Positions 25,983-38,748 of a stretch of DNA of 64,000 nt are shown here, in pieces (the first letter of the stretch is position 1; every line of letters begins with the position of its first letter). The translations under genes were made by a program, and so were the position numbers. The stretch lies in assembly GCA_024734555.1 (NCBI GenBank), contig JANPWX010000074.1, forward strand, positions 1,035,593 to 1,099,592, in the 5' to 3' direction. Below the pieces are notes generated by a model. It worked only from the letters and a program-made list of their open reading frames with translations. It did not search any database and was not told the DNA's origin. The stretch is from Trochalopteron elliotii (Eukaryota > Chordata > Aves > Passeriformes > Leiothrichidae).

Positions 25983-28224
25983 AATAGTTTGCTTGTCAGA
26001 ACACAAACAACTTCCCCACAAAATATCTGAGAAAGAATGAAAAGGCAGAAGTTTGGACAAATCCAGTTCAATCATTGTGTGCGAGTCTCTGCCTGCAGTG
26101 GGAAATTTTGATGCTTTCCTCTTTTTTACTGACATGACTGCTGCTGCACCAAAGGATCAACAAAGGAAGCAATAATGTATACAAGAGGAGACAGATTCAG
26201 CAAACTGAAAAGCATTCCCTGTTTTCCTGCTCCAGGATAGTGGATACCATAGCTGTCAGTAGACAGGTTAAACCAAAACTACTGAGAAACCAAAACTAGT
26301 GAAAAGCAATTGTAGAGACTAACATCTGCTACGTGACATGGCAAACACACACACAAAGCCGAGTTCCCCAAGTGAATGGCCCCATCTGCACTAGAGGAAT
26401 GATGACACTATGCTCTGTGTGTTTAACTTACCTTGTAGGAGGCAAAACCCTCCAATTCCAGTCACAGCCACATGGGTATAACTCAAATTTTACTTGTCAC
26501 CTGAACTTTTCCAAACTTCCCCTGAAAACAGAAGAATATGTTGTCTTGGAATCATTAAACAATTTTAATGTGTCCTTTTCTAATTAAGTGGTTGAAAACA
26601 AAGAAGCAGACGGACCCACACACTCATGACTCTAATTTCCTCATTTTTCATTACATTCCCTTTCTTCCCTACTTTCAAATGATGGAACTGCACAATTTGA
26701 TCTTTCCTTTTTGGAATGGAATGCTTGAGGACAGCAGGAAAAGCTGCTGCCCACCTCACCTCTACATTTAGACCCTGGACAGCAGGATACCCCAGCTAAC
26801 ACATCCTGGGAGTCGCTGCCGAGGTCCAGGCAGTGACCAGGGCTGCCCTACGGGACCAGCCTATTAGGACAGCTATCAAGCCCAGCATGACTTGATCTGG
26901 TCTCTTCAGAGCCATGTATCCCACGGCATCCTGCAGCCATCCTGGCTCCCAGAGAGGCTTTTACCCATGAACCTGGGAGAACAGGGACATCAGATGCCCA
27001 TGGAATGCTGCACTGATACTTCTTGCCCTGTTTCCACTGGGAGCACTGGCCAAGGAGGCCAGATGCAAGTTCAGGCTTTTTTCTCAGGTTAGAGGAAAGT
27101 CAAGCCACGTACACTAAGTGCAGGACAGAGCTTACCTGTGCCTAAGTGGTCAGGGCAGTCATTTGGGAGGAGAGTTTTGGTCTTGGTCTCTGTGCCAGAG
27201 ATAATTTATAGCTTCTTTTTAATAAATAACAGACATATACATATATACATATCCACACAGATATCCATTTAACTACCTGAGCTTTGATCTAATATCTGCT
27301 GAGGGTGGGTACCCTCAGCTTAGTGTGAGAAGTGGCACACAGTCCCCATGAGCACTCTTTGAGGGAGTGGAATCCATGTTTGCGCTGGTCTGATCCAACT
27401 GGATCATGGTAAAGGTGCTCAGCTTGCTTCTTGCACTGGGTACTTTCTGAGGGCTGCAGGACCATGCCAACCATTGTCAGAAAAGTAAGTGCTTCTGAGG
27501 CTCCAACCAGGGTGTGCACAATAGAAATCCAGACACTTTAACAAGAGATGGACTTGATGACTAAAGGACCAGGAGCAGCAAAGTGCAGGCTTTGTGGCTT
27601 TGTATTTTGGTATTTCCAGTTTGAACATCTATGCCCTTCATGGGGCTGAACCTGAAGCTCTAAGTTCACAGTATATCTTGCCCGTGTTACCAGATAGGAA
27701 TGCTTATCCATCAAAGCCAACCAGCTATCCTCATTGTTACAAATACTGGTATCTGAATTATTCTGTAAACACATCTCCCCAGATTGTTCTCAAGGAGGAA
27801 ATACTATAAAGCATTACATCTATGGAAAACCCTAAACAAACGGCAATTATTTGGTAAAGACTAATTGCTTTTCATGAGAGTATTTAACAGAAATGAAAAG
27901 GAGTATGGATACTTGGAGCTTGATGGAAGAATGAGAGGAGGGTAAAGGATGCATATAATTTGAATATTCTGTCTTTTGAAGACTGCCATTTCTCCTACTA
28001 TTTATAATGTGGTTAAGTTCATGGAATGAACTCACCTGAGCACAGAAGACAGTAGGATTCAGCAAACACTGTTTACTAGTAAATGTTTACCTTCAGAGAA
28101 GCTTAGCAACAACTCTGCTAATGTTTGGTGAAAATCTGTGAAACCAAGCCTTTAGGGTACAGATTCAGCTTTTTCATCTGAAAAGTACCTTACATTCCTG
28201 TTTATAATAAAAACAGTACAAATT
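25983..28224. other. Intergenic stretch, no gene recognised
   Basis: Includes a G+C-richer patch at about 26,750-27,080 and an alternating AT-rich/CA patch near 27,225-27,262. Open frames do not exceed 84 codons. No family matches recognised. Confidence 0.6.
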
Positions 28225-28318
28225 ACAGAATCACAGAATCTTCGGGGTTGGAAGAGATCCACAAGGATTCATCAAGTCCAACTCTAGGCCCTGTACAGCC
28301 CCAAGAAACACACTCTGT
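28225..28318 (-). mobile_element. CR1 LINE fragment, 3' end, antisense
   Basis: The fragment starts with acagaatcacagaatc, the reverse complement of the CR1 terminal repeat. It continues with gggttggaagagatcc and aaggattcatcaagtccaac, then a diverged ctgtacagccccaagaaaca. This is the classic avian CR1 3' tail in reverse orientation, truncated at its 5' side after about 94 bases, as most CR1 copies are. It is the main sign that the host is a bird. Confidence 0.9.
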
Positions 28319-29497
28319 AAATTAAAATGGCAAAGTATTAAAAACCAATCAATTGGAGGCTTCACAAAGAAAATATTAATGAATTCTGTGTGCCCAAAGT
28401 TGTTCATTGCAGCATTTGAAGATCATTGATGTCCTCTGATATCCTGAGCTTCAAAATCAAAATGTCACTACAACTATTTCTTGAATAATTTTCTCCTTTC
28501 TCCATCTTTGTAAATGGAGAATTCACCAAAATTTGTTGCTTACCTAAGACTGCATATTTATGCTGACTGTATGCTAGAAAGGAGACATAAGAGATCAAGC
28601 ATATTTTTCAAAATACATTTTCAGCCATGTAAGATACAGAATCACGTTAGTTACCTTCGTATCCCCAGCAAAAATGACAGATCATGTTTCTGGTGACAGA
28701 AGTGACCAGACATATTTGGTCTCTGTCAGCTCTCTCAGCTCTGCAAAGAAGAGAAACAGTTGAACCACTGTTTTCTCTCTCCTTAGATGTAGCTCTTATG
28801 TGTCAGTGTGGTAGCTATGTTAAATCACAGTCTCTCAGAGGATATTATCATTAAGGAGAGGCACACGGGAAACCAGTAATTGGTACTAAAACTTGATCTT
28901 TCACCTCTGTTGCTGGTAACTCAACAGATCCCTCATTTCCAGCCTTCATGAGATACTTCAGCTTTTTGAAAATGTCCATGCACTCTGAGCTTGTAACACA
29001 CATTTTGGTGTTGATCCCATTTTGCCGAGCTGATACGCTCACATCAGTGCAGGCACTGGTGTTCACATTATAAAGACAGATGTTTTAATGCTGGACATAA
29101 TGACATAACAATATCCCATGGCTACAAAAGGTAAATTTAGTTAAGTTCAAATGGTAAAGCATGCAAATTTCTACTGTGAGGAAATAAAACATTTACTTCA
29201 AGTTTGTGTCAATACTGAATTTTTTCACACCTGCCTCAAAGGCACGGATCAAGAACAGCAAGATGAAATTCTATGGTTTGTCCTATAAGGAAAGCTGAAA
29301 GAGATGAATATTTATAACCTCTCCTGGCTTTAAAATAATCTACCAGTTCTTTGACCTGTGATCAGACTGCCAGAAAGTTTTTTGGAAGAGTTCTCCAACC
29401 TATTGTTTTCAGGCTATTAAAATTTTGTAATTTTGAAAACATGCTCCTGTTTTTTAGTATTTGCTCCACTTTTTACTTTCCAGACTTTTTTTATTTT
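28319..29497. other. Intergenic stretch, no gene recognised
   Basis: AT-rich sequence with only short open frames (up to 71 codons). Nothing structured seen before the G-rich tract. Confidence 0.6.
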
Positions 29498-29529
29498 GGG
29501 GGGGTGGTGGGGGGAGGGAAGGGAGAGGG
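29498..29529 (+). other. G-quadruplex-prone tract
   Basis: The tract has G runs of 7, 2, 6, 3, 3 and 3, separated by loops of one to four bases. It therefore satisfies the usual four-runs-of-three rule. It lies within AT-rich sequence, directly after a T-rich segment. Formation in cells is not shown by sequence alone. Confidence 0.7.
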
Positions 29530-32500
29530 AAGGACATAAAATTAAAAAAACCCAACTTACCCTAAAAGATCTGCTTAAACTACTACATGCTTTTGTCTAC
29601 TTCGGATGCAACCCAGAGTTTTATGCATTCATTATAAGATAGTACAAAGAATTTCTTGCTATTGCTTAACTTTGATTTTGTTCTGAAAGGCATTTAAGTA
29701 TCTTTTTTCAAAGATATTCAGGTGACTTATTTCAGCAATTAACATACACTTCAAGGGGAGCATGTGTTAAACATCTCTGCAGGCATTGCTTACTGTGTTA
29801 AGGATTTACTCAATATTTGAAATAAATAGAATCCTATAGTTAATTTTACAAATAGTGAATCAGCTCCCTCTGACATGGGACATATACCATTCTGCATATA
29901 ATGTTCAAAGCAGATAAACCATCTGAACTAATTTCCCCTTTGACTTCCTGTAATCTAAACAAGTAAATATGTGTATTTTTTCATCACCTGTCCTTCATAT
30001 GGGGAAGAGCAGAAGGTAAAGATCTGTCCTACGAAGGAATATGCAGACAACTGACTTTACAGTGAACTCCTAAAATGCATAATTCATTTTCCAAACAAGA
30101 TCCTGCCAAACCTGAAGAGTTTGTATCTAAAAACATCCTGATGTGATTTTATTCAGAAAAATTCATATCATTATTATTCTTGGCCTAGTTTCCTAAGATA
30201 TTGAAAAAGTGTATCATGATATGTGTCTTCCCCCAATAACTTCTATGGACACAGCCAACTTCAATTGCCTTTTAAGAGGAACAGAGATGTCAAATGTATT
30301 CAGCTTCACAAGGCTGTTAAACTAAAATGAAGAGAAGCTCCACTGGAAAATGACAACCCTTTAAGACATCAGTGAATGCGAAACATTGTGGGAATCCTAG
30401 GTCTGGGACAGGTTCTGTTGGCATTTGCACTGTCGATCAGACAAGATCTACCCACAAGACAAAGTTATATATTAGACCTCAGTAGTGTTGCTGCTCACAA
30501 AACTGTTTTCTGTAGAGTGACTGAAGTATTGTTAAATTTTTTTTTTAAGACAAAAGTGTTCATGTAGTCCCAACCTGCTGCACACCAAATGGCTGCCTCC
30601 ATCTGCCATCCAGGCTGCCTGCTAATTCCACAGAAAATATTGTTTCTGCCTCCTGGGAACCACTGTTGCCATTCCCTCTCCCCCACTTATTAAGGAGTGG
30701 AGTTCTACTGCTGTGAGGCACTTCAACCAGAAGCCATTATCCCTATGTCACGTTCTGTGAGCAGGTCCCACAACTGGTCTCCAGCCCTGCCTCCTAAAAA
30801 CAGCTGGACAGCTAATCACATGTGCCATAAAATCTCATCCAGCAACTTCATCACAATTATATTTGCATTATTTCATTACATTGTTATAGCTCTGGTTTGC
30901 TGTTGGAATTGTGTGTCTCTACCTGCTTTTCTTGTAAGTGAAGTTCTCATCTGCAAGCTAAATATACAATTATGCTCTATCTATAAGAACTAAAAAGCCA
31001 CTAAAAACACACTGAATTGAAAAATGACCCAGTCTCTCTGTCAAGATTTTTCCTGGAACTGATAAATACAAGATAGAATGCAAGAGAAATTGAAAATAAA
31101 CTTTAAAATATGGCTCTAAGAGCAAACCAATTTGGACAGTCTTATGGAAACTTAGAAAATCAAGTTCAAGCCACAGGGATTTAAAATAAAAAGGTAGAAA
31201 GAGCAGATCCTTAGATTCTGTAAACACATAGAACATAATATTTGTTCTGACTGAAAGATTTCCCACTATATTTTTAAAAATACGTTTACTTAAATAACAC
31301 AAAATTGTGCATACAAAGAATAATGTACATTTTATACCCTGACATAATCCATCCCATCTCAGATGAAAATTGCACTATATGCCTTAGACATTTTGTCACT
31401 GGAAGTTTAGCTAGAAAAACAAATGCCTAACAATTTTATTGTTCAGTTCTTAAAAGAACTGAATTCTGGTTTTCATTACAGCAAAATATAGCTATAAAAG
31501 CTGCTTTTCAAAGACTGTGTATGGTACCACAGACTGACATTAGATACCTAAATTAAGCCCATGGTGAGACTAAATCATGGCATATTTGCATCATCAGTTG
31601 CTGGATATTTGCAATCAATTGCTATGGAATTAAAGGCTCTAATAGCATCTAGAGCATGGACAGTCAAAGCATTAATCATTCCATCACTTTCCTTATGTTT
31701 TTAATTAGTTAAGATTACATAGGAAAAACCATCTCTGGCATTGTGAAGCCCCACATATGTAGCCAAGCCACAGCTTTTGTGATTCTGAGCAGGTCATACC
31801 AGAAAAAGCCCAGCATATCAAGAGATGCAGCACCAAACATTCCACAAATCTCATCTGTGTCCTTCCAAATAAAAAGGTGGGCATGAGAAGAGAGATGGAA
31901 GAGATTGCGAGTGCACTCTCTGATCCTAGGTGCCTCCTTTCCACAAGCAGATGGCAAAGCAGGATACTTCAGCTAGAAAGGGCAAGGCAGAACCAGGGAA
32001 AGAGTGTGATGGGAACCAGGCATGCTCAGGTTATTTATTTCTACAGCTGTACAGGAAATTTCAGCTGTTGGCAGCCTGCCTTGGCAAGCCACACCTTGTC
32101 ACCCTTTCTGAACAGACAGAAAAGAAAGAAGGGGAGCCAAATGAGATCCCTCTGTGGATTCAGCCAGTCCACCCGGAGCCAGCAGTATCCAAAAGGTGAT
32201 GTTTGAGTACCTGCTTTGCTTTGCTTCTGGGGTAGAGATTTCTGCTTCACCCTGAAACTGGGGAATAGTTGTTGGCCTAAGTGTTGGAATGCCAAATGCT
32301 GGTAGGACTGTGAAACACACAGAGAAGTTAGATGCTTTCCCTTCTCAGCATGGGAAAGAGCTCAGCTCAAGTACTCTGCCCCATTTGGACTCTACATTTT
32401 ACAGATGGAGCCAAATGGAGATAACCCTGAGGGGAGCAATGGAAACTAATCTGAGGTTCAGAAAACCTGACGTACAGGGAACGACAGAATAAACAAGTTG

Positions 32501-34809
32501 TTAGAGAAAAGGGCTGTGAAGAGACTTGAGAACAATCTTTGGTGTGTATAAGGCTGCAAAAAGAAAAGGAGAGGAACAAACTATTTTCCAGGTCCAGTGT
32601 AGACAGGATAAGAAGCAATACGCTTCATTTGCAGTACGAGAAATCTGGGGAAAGGAGTCCTCTAACAAAAAAGAAAACAAAACCCTGGCGAGTTTGTCTG
32701 GAGAGCTCATTATGGGCGGTATTTAAGAACAGACCAGACAGCCAGACAGATCTCTATGACAAAGTGATGTTGGCTTAACTGATCCTTCCTTGGGACAGGG
32801 AGTGGACTTCACAACTTTTCTGAGATCATAGCTTGAGAAAACTCTAAATGAGGTAAACTGTGTGTCATGGTCACACTACAGACCCCAAGATATCACATGT
32901 GAATGAAAGTCAGCAAGGACTGTGCCATACTGAAAGGCCAAATGGATTCCTTGGCACTTCAGTGGAGAATTGCGGATACTTTTGGCCATATAATGTGTGT
33001 GAAACATTACCTATTGACACTCACTTCCCTTTGCAATATCCAAGTGATTTCTGCCTATCTGGGAGCTGATTCAGAGGACAGTCTTTGTTAGGTCACTGTT
33101 AGGGCCTCACTTCGCCTCCTTTCCCATGAGGGAGGAAGTGGTCTGGGAAAAATAATTGTATCCTCACTATAGTGGTTGGAAATCACATCTTTTTGTGGGG
33201 GGTCAAGAGAAATCTCTTAAATCTGCTTCCAAATTTGGATTAACAGGGACACCGAGCATGTCTACAGTAAGCAGAGCCCTGGGGTGAGAAACAGACTATT
33301 TCTTAGATAAGTTTAAACAAGAGGTCTAAAGAGAGCCACATCACACATACCCTCCTGTATTTGTAACGGGACTAGGAGCCTTCTGGCTACTCCCAGCTCA
33401 GGTAAATCCTCTTCTTCAATCAACCCCACACCAGCAGGAATCTTTCCAGGAAGGCTTGCCATGCTTTTCTGCCTGCTGGTCAAACAGTGTCTTTGACCTC
33501 ATTCAGCTCTGCAGGAAGCACATTTTGGTGAGTGCTGCAGTTTAAGGAATGCAGGCATGTTAATTATTAGAGCTTCAAAAGATACAAGTTCCAGTGGGCT
33601 GGATTCCAGAGTTCTGGATGAAATGAAAACCTCATCTTGATCTCTCCTGGCCCACAGTTTGGGTTGTTAGTGGAAAAAAAAGAATTGAGTACACACACAG
33701 GATGGTTTACCAGCAGAAAACAATGGCACAAAGCTTTAGGACTTGGGGATATGCTTAAGTAGGAGCCGTTGTTGGGCAGTGTTCCTTATATAGACTTACC
33801 CTTCACTGCTGTTAAGAAAATTCCACAGGAAGATTTCAGTGTTATGTTTACAGTGCTCTCCTTTAAAACAGATGTAAACAGATCTCCTCCTTCTCTGCTG
33901 TTTGTTTGGAGTTCACATTTCAGTTCCTATGCTGTGACCCGGTTATATAATGGGTGCCACCAGCATTCTGAATGCCATAAGCAAAAAAGAATCACTTAAA
34001 AATATATCAGAACTGAGTTTCTCTGTCTGGAGTTTCTCATAATGCCCCACTATAGTTTCTTGCTGTTCCTCCCCTTTTGCAGAAGAATATATAAAGCTGT
34101 TATTTTGCCCCCCTCTCTGTCTGAGGAAGCCTGTGAGAGAAGCAAAAAGACCTATGAGCTATGTTCATCCTCTAGCTGCTGAAAAGCTGTGATTTGAGAC
34201 ACTGGATGTAGGAATAATAGCACAAATACCCCTCCACCTCTGGTGACACAGGTAAGACAGCACAATCCAGGGCAGAAGTTCAAAATTTGGTCTGTCCTGC
34301 CCAGGCTCCTACTGTGTTGCACATGGACAAAACGAGCTTGTTTAGGTTATGATTAAGATGATGAGATGGCTCATCTAGTAAAATATGAGACCAGACAGTA
34401 TCTAAACGAATCTGAGGTGTCTGCACAGAAGGAAAGGAAGGGTAATTCATTCTCTCATGAGAGCCACAGTCACAGCTGAACACTGAGAAAAACAGTACAA
34501 CCACATTCTGTAGTCTCAAAAGTATTTTCTCACTGAGTGAGAGAAAAAATCACATGAAGATGGACTCAGCCATGGATGCTGCCTCCAAATAGAGGCAGAC
34601 ACACAAGCTTCTCCTTGCCGGCGCACTGGTGCAAGCTGTCTGAATTTCAGAAGGTGCCAATCTCCAGTTCTTTCTACTCTTCAGATGCTCTGTTTTATGA
34701 ACCACAGAGGTGAAGTGGTTGCCATTTCTGAAGATCAAAATCTCTGCTAGCATGTGATATGTCCTCTCTCCTGATGGCTCCAGCATGTGTCTGAATGGAT
34801 GTGGCACAA
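29530..34809. other. Intergenic stretch, no gene recognised
   Basis: Mostly AT-rich. The part at about 31,860-32,720 is denser in overlapping open frames (up to 110 codons on both strands). These frames have no splice framing, hydrophobic segments or motif pattern, so I call none of them. No TE recognised. Confidence 0.6.
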
Positions 34810-34950
34810 GGCAGAATCATGAGCCTGTAACTCTAGTTCTGTTTCTTACTTGCTGGATGGTCTGGGGCAAGCCACTTCAAGTCATTTCTGTGCCTCAAGT
34901 TCCCCATATGTGAACTGGTGCTACTAACACCTCTCCAAAGTCTCTGGAAA
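34810..34950 (+). repeat. MIR SINE relic, sense
   Basis: Collinear diverged matches to the MIR core and tail: ctctagttctgtttcttact, then ggggcaagccacttcaagtc, then tttctgtgcctcaagttccc, then catatgtgaactggtgctac with a following 'aacacctc'. The order reproduces the MIR consensus ('...cttgggcaagtcacttaacctc... gcctcagtttcc...'). Copies this old in a bird predate the split from mammals. Ends are approximate. Confidence 0.75.
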
Positions 34951-36649
34951 TGGATGACCAAAAAGTTCTAGAAACTGTAAGCAGTTTATTTCCCCAGCTG
35001 TTCTTAAAAATTGCAGGGAACACTCTGACAAAAATACAAGTCATTTAAAAGAAGTCAGGAAATTTCCAGCAGTTCAGACCAAAAGGAGAAAAGTAAAGTC
35101 CAAACCTAAGAATCTGTCTAGTGAGAATCCGGAGCTTCTCATTTAATTAAAATATAGACAGCTAGCTCAAACTCCACTTCTTACCTCACTGCCTGTGACT
35201 AATTCACAAGGGTTCCCTAGCACCCAAACAAGGGAGGATTTTCTGTGAGTGGGTAAAAGAAAAATTTGAGGGAGGTCTCTCTGGGATCAATAAAAACCAT
35301 GCATATTACACTCTCAACATGTTCCAAAAACATCAAGATTGAAAAATTGCATTTCAATACAGCCAAGAGTTCAAGTACTATAAAAGCACCATTAAAATGT
35401 ACATTTGTATTGCATCACTGAGGCAGAGCATCAAAGGATACACACTAGAATTTTACTTCACTGGCTTTAATATAGGCATTGCTATATCCTGGCTGCCCTA
35501 GGACTCCTTATGACTTTGCCTTTGCCATCCAAATATATACATAAAGTGCGAGAAGTTGTTTCAGTGGACTGCACTGAAGAGCACAGTTCTTAAAAAAATA
35601 ATAGTGCATACTTTGCATTTGACTGGATAGTTACCTACATAATTAGGAATGAGTGTGCAATTGTGAAAACTAAAAGATTAGACTTAACATTTGCCAGCAC
35701 AGGCTTTTGTAGTAGGGCTGAAATGAAAATCTTCTGTTCAGAGGTGAAAAACTATGAAATCTGGATTAAAGAGAATAGTTAATCAGCTGCTGATGGTGGT
35801 AGTTCTATGGTCTCACCAAAAGAAAAAGACAAAAGCACTATTTTGGGAACGAATTACACATCTGCTGTTGTGCACACAACATTGAAAACCTGGAAATAAA
35901 TCATCAGATCTGCTTTCTCTTATGGGAAAAACTTTGAACCAGGGTTTTCAAGCACACAAAAAATATCTGATAGTCACTGCAGTACTGCATCCTGTTATGT
36001 CCAAGTTATTTTCACTAGTGTTTCCTACAAAATTGGAGCCTATGTGATCATTCATTTTGTGTTCACCTGTATATTCATTCCATCCATTTCTTAAAGATAT
36101 TTCCAACCAGCTTCTAACATTGGTACACTTGTGAAAGATAGTCAAATTCTTCCTTTTTCTTCCTGAAAATAGACAGATGGGTAGAGATGCTATCAGAGTC
36201 CTGACTCTGAGAAAACTTGCAGTTGTGAGTTCAAGATATGAGAGAAGCCTCATGGGAGAAATCTCTTATATAAACACCCCACTGATGGGAAAAGCTTTGC
36301 CTGGGGCTCACATCCTCTTAGATAGTGAAAGTCAATCACCCATGAGACAAAAAGCTATAGGAAACCAGGCTTCCTTAGCTCTGTTACCACAAAATTTACT
36401 TGTTAAACAAAATGGCTATTCCAGGATTTCTGAAGAAGAGCACTGTACTGTAGGCATGTGCAAGTCTGGATTTTTTTCTCTTTTTCAGTGAGTACTTCTG
36501 TTTACTAAGCTGTAAGCTGTGTAACTCACAACTCACCTAACTCACCAAAATGTACAGTCTCACTGCCATCAATAGCAAGACAAACTGGTGACCTATGAAA
36601 CACATGAGAGTTGAGCAAAGGTTTGCAAAACAAACCATGACACAAATCT
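34951..36649. other. Intergenic stretch, no gene recognised
   Basis: AT-rich, with open frames of 101 codons (35948-36253, minus) and 104 codons (36177-36491, plus) overlapping each other and lacking any recognisable domain. Confidence 0.6.
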
Positions 36650-36780
36650 ACTGATTTGTGTGACTGCAGACCTTCACAGACTATACTTTTTTTGTCGAGA
36701 AAAATGAAAAAATACAAGAAAGGGATGAAAAAATAAGAGGTGTGGGACAATTAGTAAATCTTTCAAGCAATTGCTCTCCA
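36650..36780 (+). repeat. Left arm of a 131-bp inverted repeat
   Basis: The reverse complement of this segment recurs at 37701-37831 with one mismatch in 131 (G at 36724 opposite T at 37757, where C would be the complement). Homology stops abruptly on both sides. The arm contains gactgcagaccttcacagac and ends ...caattgctctcca. It matches no repeat family I know. Confidence 0.95.
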
Positions 36781-37700
36781 ATTGAGAGAACAATAAAGAA
36801 TGAACAATTTAAACCACTTGCCTACTTTGCCAACACATGATGCCTGATTTTTAACAAGTAAATCTTTAGCAGAACATGGAGAGGAAAAAAAAAAACAACA
36901 AAAAAAGCCTGAAAGCAAGCTGTTCAGAATTTTCTTTTCAGCAGAATATAGTGTCCTAAATTTTCAGCAGCGGTTTTGCATGCCAAAACATCTGAAACAA
37001 GATTAATTATCAGAGAGCAAACTTTGAAAACATAGATAAAAACCCCCAAGCCTATTTTGATGTCTCATAGATGGTCAACTCAGAAACGAGGCATACAAAA
37101 TCTTTAACTTTTATTTCTAATCAGGTGTTGTGAGTACACTTTTTTGCTTCTTGGAATTCTCACTTTGTTTGGAAGAGAAGGAAATTTAGTCACAAAAGTC
37201 CCTCTGTATTCTTGATGACTGATATTCTTCAAACACAAAAGCAAGTTACAAAACTGTAATAATCTCTCCTTCAAATTCTGGATTTCACATATAATTACAC
37301 GCACACACAAAATACCTTCAACATCCTGGAAAGCTTCTGCTATTGTGATTGTACTAGCATTCACAAAAACAACCTGGACACTTGGGCCTGGGTCAAAGAA
37401 TTGAATCTTTTCTGCCCTCCAGATTCACCAGTGTGAAAAACTAAGGCTCAGCAGCCTTCTTCCCTGGTGGTCTGTTAGAATGGACATACACTGGTTTACA
37501 TTTTTCAGGTCTGTTTCAGGAAGCAGGCTACAGACTTTAAAGAAAAACAACCCAAATTCACCTGAATCCTAGTGGACACCCACCATAAGTCTCACCAGAC
37601 TCTAGCTCAAAAGCCTCAGAAAATGGAGAGGGTGAATGTTACCACAGTCTCACATATGAAATATGCACATTGGTATGGACAGAGATCCATCCACTGGGTC
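36781..37700. other. 920-bp spacer between inverted-repeat arms
   Basis: AT-rich sequence with an A-rich run at about 36,890-36,905. There is one 86-codon minus frame (37104-37364) without features. No internal repeats or TE termini were seen at its edges. Confidence 0.7.
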
Positions 37701-37831
37701 TGGAGAGCAATTGCTTGAAAGATTTACTAATTGTCCCACACCTCTTATTTTTTCATTCCTTTCTTGTATTTTTTCATTTTTCTCGACAAAAAAAGTATAG
37801 TCTGTGAAGGTCTGCAGTCACACAAATCAGT
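37701..37831 (-). repeat. Right arm of a 131-bp inverted repeat
   Basis: This is the reverse complement of 36650-36780 at 130 of 131 positions. The near-identity implies a recent event or ongoing correction between arms. The flanks of the two arms are unrelated, and no target-site duplication or terminal TG/CA structure is evident. Confidence 0.95.
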
Positions 37832-38590
37832 TCCTCACTTTAGTCCCTAGTCTATATTGCTCCCAGTTATCAGGTTGACAAGAAAAAACTTCATGGCTGT
37901 AGCCAGATTAAAACTGCTGTAGATTAGTATTTTCCTTGCCCTTCTTAAATCTCACTTACATTTCTCTTTACTTTGAAAGGGCTGGGAGAAACAAAGAGTA
38001 AAGTCCCCATAATCTTTCTCCTTGCATCTTAAAAGTTGATTCAGTTTGCCATCTCCACCATTTCCAGTTTATTCCCTTACCACAAGAGCTGCTTTGTATG
38101 TCTTACCACAACTTCTTCATATTCAATTTTCAGTTCTCTGCACCAAGGTTTTAAGTGACTGGAGCAACAATAGAATGCAGGAGGTACCAGAGCACCAGAT
38201 GAGCTACAAGAAACACTGATAGTGGGAAGACAGTGAACATTCTCTAATGAAAGAAATACCTGCTTATTTTTTTTTTAGTTTGGTATGCCATAACTACTCT
38301 CTGCCTCACAGAATGCTCTACCCCATGAGCAAGTTTCCATGTCCTGTGCCAAGCTGACTTGTATTGCTTCAATTAAACACAATTTTCCATTGAATAGAGA
38401 TGTTTAGATAGGGAATTTTACCACGGGTCTCTTGAATCCCAGACAATTACAGATTCTTAGATGATATATACATGCCTCTCTTCAGTGTTTACAGATTATT
38501 CATCAAGCCATTTTGGAATTATTTTACATTGTTTCCTTTTTTCAGTACCTTTGGTGAATTTCATTGATATATTCCCTAATCAATCTTTGT
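37832..38590. other. Intergenic stretch, no gene recognised
   Basis: AT-rich unique-looking sequence leading into the CR1 fragment. No open frame of note. Confidence 0.6.
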
Positions 38591-38748
38591 AACTCAGTGG
38601 TTGAGTCACCAGCCCTGGAGACATTTAATAAATGTGTAGACAGGGCATTTATTAGGGCCATGATTTAGTGGTGGACTTGGCAGTGCTGGGTTAATGGTTG
38701 GATTTGATGATCTTAAGGGTCTTTTCCAACCTAAATGTTTCTGTGCTT
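38591..38748 (+). mobile_element. CR1 LINE fragment, 3' end, sense
   Basis: The fragment contains gagtcaccagccctggagac, then gatttagtggtggacttggc, agtgctgggttaatggttgg, atttgatgatcttaagggtc and ttttccaacctaaatg. This is the textbook avian CR1 3' region in order, followed by a degenerate terminal repeat. It is truncated at its 5' side. Divergence from the consensus is modest. Confidence 0.93.
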
